Shown one piece after another: positions 58,191 to 64,000 of a stretch of 64,000 nt of DNA. The notes beneath the pieces were generated by a model, which saw only the letters and a program-made list of their open reading frames with translations, was not told where the DNA came from and made no database searches. How positions within the stretch are numbered: the stretch's first letter is position 1; each line of letters opens with the position of its first letter. Both the position numbers and the translations under genes were made by a program. The DNA lies in assembly GCA_958296345.1 (NCBI GenBank), contig CATQIJ010000003.1, positions 1 through 64,000 on the forward strand, written 5' to 3'. The stretch is from an uncultured Rhizobiaceae bacterium. GTDB lineage: Bacteria; Pseudomonadota; Alphaproteobacteria; Rhizobiales; Rhizobiaceae.

Positions 58191-59762
58191 ATGAGTGTAG
58201 AAGAAACAGGTGACGCAGCTCCAGCACGTGGTGGACGAAGAGGTCGTGGCGGCGGTGGTGCAGCTAGTCGTAGGCAAGCGCGTGGTGGTCTTAACCTCAA
58301 GTCCTTGCCATATATCCATCGTCAACTTGAACCAACGGATATCTTAAGCTTAGAAGCAATTGAGATTATCGAGAATAATGCAGACATTCTCATGGAAGAG
58401 GTGGGTGTTATTTATTCTGAGGACGAAGAAGCACTGCAGATGTGGAAAGATGCTGGTGCTGATGTTAAGGGCGAGCGGGTTCATTTTCCAAAGGGACTTT
58501 GTCGCGAGTTGATGAAGACAGCGCCTTCTACGTTTACTCAACATGCGCGCAACCCTGAACGCAATGTAGAAATTGGTGGTAAATCAACTGTTTTTGCACC
58601 TGTTTATGGGCCTCCATTCGTACGTGACCTTGATGGTGAACGTCGTTATGCAACGATTGAAGACTTTCAAAACTTCGTAAAGCTCGCCTATATGGCACCA
58701 GCTATGCACCATTCTGGTGGTACGGTATGTGAGCCTTGTGATGTAGCGGTCAACAAGCGTCACCTCGATATGCTTTATTCGCATATTAAATATTCTGATA
58801 AACCGTTTATGGGATCTGTTACAGCACCAGAACGCGCAGAAGATACTGTTGAAATGGTGAAGATTTTGTTTGGCGAAGACTTCGTTGACCAAAACTGTGT
58901 GTTGGTCAGTTTAATCAACTGTAATTCACCAATGACACTTGATGGTACAATGCTTGGCGCATTGAAGGTTTATGCGCGTGCTAATCAGGCTTCTATTGTT
59001 TCACCGTTTATCGTTGGCGGAGCGATGTCGCCTGTGACGGTTGCGGGGACACTGACGCAGGTTTTATGTGAGGCAACGTCTGCTGTTGCATTTTCTCAGC
59101 TTTGCCGTCCTGGTTCGCCAGTGATTATGGGTACGTTTGCGACGTCTATTTCTATGCAAACTGGGGCGCCGTCGTTTGGTACGCCAGAACCTGGTCAAGT
59201 ATTAATGGGTGCAGCACAATTTGCACGCCGTTATAATCTGCCATTCCGTTCGGGTGGCTCGCTCACCGGTGCGAAGGTGCCAGACGCGCAAGCAGCTTAT
59301 GACAGTGCCAATACGCTTTGGCCTGCGATGGCTGGCGGGGTGAATTTCATGCTGCATGCAGCAGGTTGGCTTGAAGGTGGGCTTGTGTCATCTTTTGATA
59401 AGTTCATTATGGATTGTGACCAACTCGCCGCTCACCAAAAGATGGCTGCAGGCATTGATATGAGTGAGAACGGGCAAGCGATGGACGCTATCCGTGAAGT
59501 TGGCCCTGGTAGCCATTACCTTGGATGTGAGCATACGCAGAAAAATTTTGAAACTGCATTCTTTGCCTCTACCGTTGCAGATAATAATTCATTTGAGCAG
59601 TGGGAAATTGAAGGCGAATTACGTAATGAGCAACGCGCTAATAAAACAGCTCGTACATGGCTTGAAAACTACCAAGCACCACATCTTGATCCTGAAATTG
59701 ATGAACGCTTGAAAGCTTTCATTAAAGATAAAAAGGATTCAATGCCTGACGCTTTTACTTGA
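58191..59762 (+). CDS. MttB-superfamily (non-pyrrolysine) corrinoid methyltransferase
   Basis: ATG 58191 follows GAGGATTTGACG; 523 residues. The body is the MttB TIM barrel (STVFAPVYGPPFVRDLDGER, HHSGGTVCEPCDVAV, SLINCNSPMTLDGTMLGALK, SPVIMGTFATSISMQTGAP). No in-frame amber codon exists, so this is a non-Pyl member like the glycine-betaine enzyme MtgB rather than trimethylamine MttB. It would move a methyl group from a quaternary amine to the corrinoid protein at 54779. Residues 13-33 form an RG-rich extension (RGGRRGRGGGGAASRRQAR). Confidence 0.9.
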   Translation: MSVEETGDAAPARGGRRGRGGGGAASRRQARGGLNLKSLPYIHRQLEPTDILSLEAIEIIENNADILMEEVGVIYSEDEEALQMWKDAGADVKGERVHFPKGLCRELMKTAPSTFTQHARNPERNVEIGGKSTVFAPVYGPPFVRDLDGERRYATIEDFQNFVKLAYMAPAMHHSGGTVCEPCDVAVNKRHLDMLYSHIKYSDKPFMGSVTAPERAEDTVEMVKILFGEDFVDQNCVLVSLINCNSPMTLDGTMLGALKVYARANQASIVSPFIVGGAMSPVTVAGTLTQVLCEATSAVAFSQLCRPGSPVIMGTFATSISMQTGAPSFGTPEPGQVLMGAAQFARRYNLPFRSGGSLTGAKVPDAQAAYDSANTLWPAMAGGVNFMLHAAGWLEGGLVSSFDKFIMDCDQLAAHQKMAAGIDMSENGQAMDAIREVGPGSHYLGCEHTQKNFETAFFASTVADNNSFEQWEIEGELRNEQRANKTARTWLENYQAPHLDPEIDERLKAFIKDKKDSMPDAFT

Positions 59763-59838
59763 AGTGAGAGTGCATCTCTGGAGGGACGTGCTAGAGAGGT
59801 AGTGGGCAACACGATTGTCCATAATACTTGGAGGCTAA

Positions 59839-60552
59839 ATGCCGATGGCAAAGTCTCCGAGTAATATAGCTTTTTTGTCTGAAATTTTAGCTGGCAATGG
59901 CTTGGTAATATTCGGCGGCTTGAAACTATCAATTAATGAATGTGCTGCTGATAGCGTAGATTTAGTAGGTAAAAATGCTCTGCTGATTGGAAATGCAGGC
60001 TCTGATATGTGGGGTCATTTTTCTAAATCAGCTGAATATTCTGATGGTTCCATAAATCCGATGAACCGATGGACAAAGCGCACTCTTGATGGTGTTGCGG
60101 AGATATTTAAGGGGCGGGTGGTTTATCCATTTGATGAACCTTATTGGCCATTTCAGCGATTGGCGCAAAAAGCTGCTGGCGTTAAGTCTTCGCCGCTTGG
60201 AATTTTAATTCACCCAGAACTCGGCCTGTGGCATGCGTTTCGCGGGATGTTGGTTTTTGAAAATACTCACGATTTTTCGAGTCAAATCAACGCGCTAATC
60301 GCGGCTGATGAGATGTTGAATCATCCTTGCGATACTTGCCTTGATAAGCCTTGTTTAACCGCTTGCCCTGTTGGGGCCTTTACGGGAGAGCGTTTGGATG
60401 TGCAGACTTGTTTTTCGCATCTTGATACTAAATCTACTCCAAATTGTATGTCGCTAGGGTGTCAAGCAAGATGTGCTTGCCCAATAGCAAAAGAGCACCA
60501 TTATGATGGTGCTCAGATACAATTTCATATGAAGTCTTATAGAGGAAAGTAG
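59839..60552 (+). CDS. ferredoxin-like 4Fe-4S protein (QueG-related C-terminus)
   Basis: A 237-residue protein with GGAGG before ATG. A 4Fe-4S motif is near residue 165: CDTCLDKPCLTACPVGAF (C-x2-C-x4-C-x3-C-P). Two more Cys groups follow (MSLGCQARCACPIAKEHHYD). The fold recalls epoxyqueuosine-reductase-type proteins without the corrin-binding part. It is transcribed with the mttB-like gene, 77 nt on. It could pass electrons to the RACo-type activator for Co(II) reduction. Convergent with bmt, with a 2-nt gap. Confidence 0.75.
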   Translation: MPMAKSPSNIAFLSEILAGNGLVIFGGLKLSINECAADSVDLVGKNALLIGNAGSDMWGHFSKSAEYSDGSINPMNRWTKRTLDGVAEIFKGRVVYPFDEPYWPFQRLAQKAAGVKSSPLGILIHPELGLWHAFRGMLVFENTHDFSSQINALIAADEMLNHPCDTCLDKPCLTACPVGAFTGERLDVQTCFSHLDTKSTPNCMSLGCQARCACPIAKEHHYDGAQIQFHMKSYRGK

Positions 60553-60554
60553 CT

Positions 60555-61562
60555 TTATCCGCGTCTTCTACTACCTCTTGTTCGGCCACCGTTAGGGTCA
60601 TTAGCTGCGGCTGGTCTGTTGACGAGTGGACCAATTCGCGTTTCAATCTCTGCTATATCTGGGCGGTTGGTTGCGTTATGCGTATCAATTGCTTTGCGCA
60701 TTTCTGCTAAATGATCGCATGTTGTGCCGCAACAGCCGCCGATAATCGTTGCGCCTGCGTCCATAGCAAGTTTTGTATAATCATGCATGAGATCTGGAGT
60801 GCCTGTATAGACTACTTCATCACCTTTAATTTGCGGAACACCGCAATTTGCTTTAGCCACGATGATTGCACTTGGATCTGCTTTTGTCATGTCAAGGACA
60901 GAGGATAGGAGGTCTGAAGCGCCAACACCGCAATTTGCACCAATTGCTAGTGGTTTTTCATCTTCTTTGATGACGCCATGAAAATCAGCAGGCAGCATAC
61001 CCATCATGGTTCTGCCAGCTGTGTCGAATGAAGCTGTAATTACATAAGGTAATCCTGTTGCGATTGCTGCCTTTGCCGCAGCTTGCATTTCTTCTGGTGC
61101 TGACATGGTTTCAATCCATAAAACATCAGCGCCGCCGTCTTTTAAACCAAGCATTTGCTCGGTAAAGGATTCAACAGCTGCGTCAAAAGTTAGTTCGCCT
61201 AAAGGTACAAATAATTCACCAGTTGGACCAACAGAACCTGCAACAATGATTTTACGGTCAGCGGTGTCCGCTACTTTATTTGCTATTTCTGCAGCTGCTT
61301 TATTGAGCTCGTGAACACGGCCATCAGCGTCGTGAAGCTTTAAGCGGTGACGTGTTCCGCCAAATGAATTTGTTAATATGATGTCAGAGCCTGCATCTAC
61401 AAAACCTTGATGTAGTTTCATGATGTTCTCTGGTTTATCAATATTCCATAACTCAGGCGCACCGCCAGCTTCTAAGCCCATACCAAATAGTGTGGTGCCA
61501 GTTGCACCATCTGCGAGAAGTGTTCCTTTTTCTTCTATTAATGCTGATAGCGCGTTGGTCAT
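60555..61562 (-). CDS. bmt: betaine-homocysteine S-methyltransferase
   Basis: A 335-residue homocysteine S-methyltransferase: LADGATGTTLFGMGLEAGG at the N-terminus, DIILTNSFGGTRHRL, and three Zn-binding Cys, one in IGANCGVG and two in IIGGCCGTTCDHL. BHMT converts glycine betaine and homocysteine to dimethylglycine and methionine; Sinorhizobium bmt is the close precedent. The C-terminus carries NDPNGGRTRGSRRRG, an Arg/Gly tail like those of its pathway neighbours. A SahR-like palindrome lies just upstream. S-methylmethionine could also be a donor. Confidence 0.9.
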   Translation of the reverse strand: MTNALSALIEEKGTLLADGATGTTLFGMGLEAGGAPELWNIDKPENIMKLHQGFVDAGSDIILTNSFGGTRHRLKLHDADGRVHELNKAAAEIANKVADTADRKIIVAGSVGPTGELFVPLGELTFDAAVESFTEQMLGLKDGGADVLWIETMSAPEEMQAAAKAAIATGLPYVITASFDTAGRTMMGMLPADFHGVIKEDEKPLAIGANCGVGASDLLSSVLDMTKADPSAIIVAKANCGVPQIKGDEVVYTGTPDLMHDYTKLAMDAGATIIGGCCGTTCDHLAEMRKAIDTHNATNRPDIAEIETRIGPLVNRPAAANDPNGGRTRGSRRRG

Positions 61563-61585
61563 TGGAAAACACCTCTTGTATTACA

Positions 61586-61605
61586 ATATAAAGATTTCTT
61601 TATAT
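61586..61605. promoter_or_regulatory. candidate SahR-type operator upstream of bmt
   Basis: ATATAAAGATTTCTTTATAT has 9-bp arms that pair perfectly. It lies 24-43 bp before the bmt start and is close to the metF site at 49200. That it binds SahR is inferred from memory of the motif. Confidence 0.5.
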
Positions 61606-62001
61606 GATTTTTGAAACTTTGTGAAGTTTAAAACACTTTCCAATGGGTTATAATCCCAACTTAATCGCAAAACTTATCTGCAAATCTTTTATTTCATAAA
61701 AGTGCAATCTTAATAATCAAGTAACTGAATTCTAACTCCCTGTTTACGATATTTGCCTATGTTGAGTTCAAGCGAGATTATAAATCGCTCTGATATCCGG
61801 ATCAGGTTTTGCGTACCGGCTATATCACTTCACATTGTTTATGTGTTTTGATTGTTTTCTAAAAAGGCAGTTGCTTATCGCAGCTGCTTTTTGCGTTTCT
61901 ATGACAACGTAAAATGAATGTGATATAGTAATATCTTACCTCGTAATACGCTACACTTATGCTATTTGTATTTTGTAATTATGTAATACGGGGCAAATTT
62001 T
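61606..62001. other. intergenic region with possible small RNA
   Basis: No ORF of note. The segment at 61765-61893 has short hairpins (AGCGAGATTATAAATCGCT; CCGG...CCGG) and ends in a terminator-like stem, so a small RNA on the plus strand is possible. No known RNA family was recognised. Confidence 0.3.
61861..61893 (+). terminator. terminator-like hairpin without an upstream gene
   Basis: AAAAAGGCAGTTGC pairs with GCAGCTGCTTTTT with one bulge around a short loop, ending in a T run. No gene precedes it on this strand. Confidence 0.55.
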
Positions 62002-62412
62002 ATGTATTCATCTTATGATAATTTTCTAAGCAAATTAGATTCTGGTGATAATCAAGTTATTCAATTATTGCAAAAAGATCCAAGGATTGCGATTGGCATA
62101 CTTCTTTATACGACGGTTCATGCTGATGGACGTGTGAAGCAAGAGGAAATCAACCTTTATCGTCATCTATTGGAAAACTATTTGAATGTATCTGAAGAAG
62201 AGTTTTTAATGTTTGAAGAGCTTGTAGCTGAAACTTGCAATAAGCCAGATAGTATTAATTCGATCATTGAAATTATCCGCCAGATGCCTGAATCTAAAAG
62301 ACGCGAAGTTTTAACGCTCATGAAGGATATTTCACTTAGCGATAAACAGTTTCATGAGTTTGAAGTAAATTTGGTATCTAAGATTTCAAGATTACTTGGG
62401 CTTGATGAGTAA
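62002..62412 (+). CDS. TerB-like domain protein
   Basis: A 136-residue all-helical protein with a TerB-type pattern: AIGILLYTTVHADGRVKQEE (the acidic D-G-x-x-x-x-E motif), LLENYLNVSEEEFLMFEELV and a second acidic turn KDISLSDKQFHEFE. TerB-fold proteins are linked to tellurite resistance and membrane stress, but small ones like this are general alphaproteobacterial proteins. It is convergent with panC, 5 nt away. Role unknown. Confidence 0.75.
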   Translation: MYSSYDNFLSKLDSGDNQVIQLLQKDPRIAIGILLYTTVHADGRVKQEEINLYRHLLENYLNVSEEEFLMFEELVAETCNKPDSINSIIEIIRQMPESKRREVLTLMKDISLSDKQFHEFEVNLVSKISRLLGLDE

Positions 62413-62417
62413 AAAAG

Positions 62418-63251
62418 CTAGATCTCAATATTATCGATTAAACGCACACCGCCAAGCCATGCCGCAGCAAACAGGCGGCAACCTTCACTTGGTTTATCCA
62501 TTAATACCATTTTCTCACCACAGCGAACTTCAAGATATTCCACTGTGAAAGAATCCAAGCTTTTCCACGCATTGTCGCAAGCTTTTTCGATACTTATACC
62601 AGAATGAATTTCATCTTTTATTGCTTGCATAGCTTGTTGCAATTGTGGTGCAATTTTTCTGTCTGATTTACTCAAGCGTGCATTACGAGAAGACATGGCG
62701 AGACCGTCTTTTTCTCTAACTGTTGGGGCAGAGATGATTTTGATTGGAATGTTTAAATCAGCAACTAGGCGCTTAATAATAAAGAGTTGTTGGTAATCCT
62801 TTTCACCGAAGCAGGCAAAATCAGCTCCGACTTGTAAAAAAAGTTTAGTGACAACTGTTGCAACACCATCAAAATGTCCAGGGCGATGGGCGTCACATAA
62901 AATATCAATGCCTGCTGTTACTTTTACATCAGTTGCAAACTTGTCTGGGTAAACTTCTTTGACACTAGGAATGAAAGCAATATCCGCACCTAGGTGTTCA
63001 ATATTTTTTAAGTCAGCTTTTTCATTACTTGGGTAAGTTTCAAGGTCACTAGGATTATTGAACTGTTTTGGATTAATGAAAATTGAAACAACGACATAAT
63101 CTGCAACTTCTTTTGCTTTTTTGATTAGGCTCAGATGACCATCGTGCAATCCACCCATTGTAGGAACAAGCGCTACAGTTTTACCTTTTGCTTTAATCTC
63201 AAGGACTTGGTCACGGATTTCTTTAACCGTGCGAACAATTTCCAACTTCAT
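62418..63251 (-). CDS. panC: pantothenate synthetase (pantoate-beta-alanine ligase)
   Basis: A 277-residue enzyme that joins pantoate and beta-alanine using ATP. Motifs: VPTMGGLHDGHLSLIKKA (the HIGH-like nucleotide motif), SIFINPKQFNNPSDLETYP, RPGHFDGVATVVTKL, DFACFGEKDYQQL and LAMSSRNARLS. Downstream of panB with a 5-nt gap, a standard panBC operon for pantothenate and CoA. Confidence 0.95.
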   Translation of the reverse strand: MKLEIVRTVKEIRDQVLEIKAKGKTVALVPTMGGLHDGHLSLIKKAKEVADYVVVSIFINPKQFNNPSDLETYPSNEKADLKNIEHLGADIAFIPSVKEVYPDKFATDVKVTAGIDILCDAHRPGHFDGVATVVTKLFLQVGADFACFGEKDYQQLFIIKRLVADLNIPIKIISAPTVREKDGLAMSSRNARLSKSDRKIAPQLQQAMQAIKDEIHSGISIEKACDNAWKSLDSFTVEYLEVRCGEKMVLMDKPSEGCRLFAAAWLGGVRLIDNIEI

Positions 63252-63256
63252 AAGGC

Positions 63257-64000
63257 TTACTCTTCGCCTGCATAATCATAGACATGATCTGGGGTTGGGA
63301 ATTGGCGATTTTTTACTTCATCCGCGTATTCTTTTGCCATTTCTTGAACTTGTTCGCCTAAGTTAGCAAAGCGTTTTACAAATTTTGGCTTAAAGTCTGT
63401 GAACATACCTAGCATATCGTCGATAACTAGTATTTGCCCATCGCAGTAAACAGACGCGCCGATGCCAACAGTTGGTATATGAAGTTCCTTGGTTATATCA
63501 CGTGCAAGTTGGTCAGGTACCTTCTCACATACGACAGAGAAGGCGCCAGCTTCCTGTACTGCAATTGCATCCTGCATTATGCGGCCAGAATCATTGCCTT
63601 TACCTTGCGTTTTATAGCCGCCGAAGACATTGACAGATTGGGGTGTAAGACCCACATGCGCCATAACTGGGATGCCTCTATCGACTAAATAGCGGATGGT
63701 TTCAGCCATCACTTCGCCGCCCTCCAGTTTAACTGCCCCACATTCCGTTTCGCGCATTAGAATTGAAGCGTTTTCGAATGCTTGTTCTTTGCTTTTTTCA
63801 TAAGAACCAAAGGGCATGTCCATGACGAGGAGAGGGCGTTTTAAACCTCGACGCACTGCTTTTCCGTGCAGTATCATCATATCCATGGTTACGCTTAGTG
63901 TATTTGGCATCCCGTGCATGACCATGCCAACGCTATCACCAACCAAAACGAGGTCTGTATGTTCATCAATCATCCGGGCAATTGGCGTTGTGTAAGCAGT
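63257..64000 (-). CDS. panB: 3-methyl-2-oxobutanoate hydroxymethyltransferase, partial at window edge
   Basis: The 3' part of panB. The frame stays open to base 64000 ([20 protein letters not shown]), so about the first 20-25 residues lie outside. Motifs: [15 protein letters not shown] (Mg site), [51 protein letters not shown]. It makes ketopantoate from ketoisovalerate and 5,10-methylene-THF, so it consumes a C1 unit. First gene of panBC. Confidence 0.95.
   Translation of the reverse strand, partial: TAYTTPIARMIDEHTDLVLVGDSVGMVMHGMPNTLSVTMDMMILHGKAVRRGLKRPLLVMDMPFGSYEKSKEQAFENASILMRETECGAVKLEGGEVMAETIRYLVDRGIPVMAHVGLTPQSVNVFGGYKTQGKGNDSGRIMQDAIAVQEAGAFSVVCEKVPDQLARDITKELHIPTVGIGASVYCDGQILVIDDMLGMFTDFKPKFVKRFANLGEQVQEMAKEYADEVKNRQFPTPDHVYDYAGEE

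Noticed and set aside
58191-59762. Pyrrolysine-containing MttB
   Set aside because: The frame has no internal TAG, and no pyrrolysine tRNA or pyl genes are seen, so this is a non-Pyl family member.

Overview
The window reads as a chromosome segment of an AT-rich (about 40% GC by eye) alphaproteobacterium, most likely a marine or saline member of Hyphomicrobiales (Rhizobiales). Pointers are a PdhS-type cytoplasmic cell-cycle kinase, three DUF1127 proteins, an NsrR/SoxR/GlxA-family regulator set, and a tRNA-His that lacks G-1 and carries A73, which is an alphaproteobacterial trait. No phage, transposase, CRISPR or plasmid gene was found.

Layout. 0.1-3.4 kb: a decayed SAM-domain/class III cyclase/AAA/TPR gene. 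3.4-4.1 kb: non-coding DNA with a ~285 bp dispersed repeat, whose inverted second copy lies at 55.8-56.1 kb. 4.1-9.4 kb: a Cys-rich small protein, PdhS-like kinase, tRNA-His and an aldehyde dehydrogenase. 9.4-18.4 kb: a GT87-like membrane protein, TetR regulator, ilvC, PilZ protein, EEP-family nuclease, methyltransferase, MscS-type channel and a broken NhaP-type antiporter. 18.4-26.7 kb: a PhzF protein, a DmdA-like demethylase, a MetY-like sulfhydrylase, a hydrolase, a Nudix protein, a FadN-like beta-oxidation enzyme and a GST. 26.7-31.5 kb: truncated haemoglobin with NsrR, a Rieske oxygenase, PhnA-like protein, MnmD and an FAD oxidoreductase. 31.6-44.3 kb: a RadC-like protein without its metal ligands, a dimethylglycine/sarcosine dehydrogenase-like fusion, cell-wall/exported proteins, creatinase with a convergent GlxA/GbdR-type regulator, a HAD enzyme, TPR and FkbM proteins, and a mirror-image pair of LysR-DUF1127 modules. 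44.3-61.6 kb: a corrinoid-dependent C1-transfer locus. 62-64 kb: TerB-like protein, panC and partial panB.

The theme is demethylation of osmolytes and methylated amines feeding tetrahydrofolate and methionine. Creatinase gives sarcosine; the GcvT-fused FAD dehydrogenase and the DmdA-like enzyme would move C1 units to folate. An MttB-superfamily methyltransferase, a B12-binding corrinoid protein, a methyl-THF:corrinoid methyltransferase, a RACo-type reductive activator, a ferredoxin-like protein, DUF1638 and PF13769 proteins, two MetF paralogues and a betaine-homocysteine methyltransferase form a corrinoid-based branch next to Rieske oxygenases. Four of these C1 enzymes carry Arg/Gly-rich tails. 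A matching palindrome precedes both metF and bmt, resembling a SahR-type operator.

Sequence quality matters here. At least twelve genes carry single-base indels, nearly all in homopolymers, and correcting each restores a family-typical protein (ilvC becomes exactly 339 aa). This looks like sequencing or assembly error, so 'broken' genes with one lesion should be treated as probably intact. The cyclase and the antiporter also carry nonsense codons and look like real pseudogenes.
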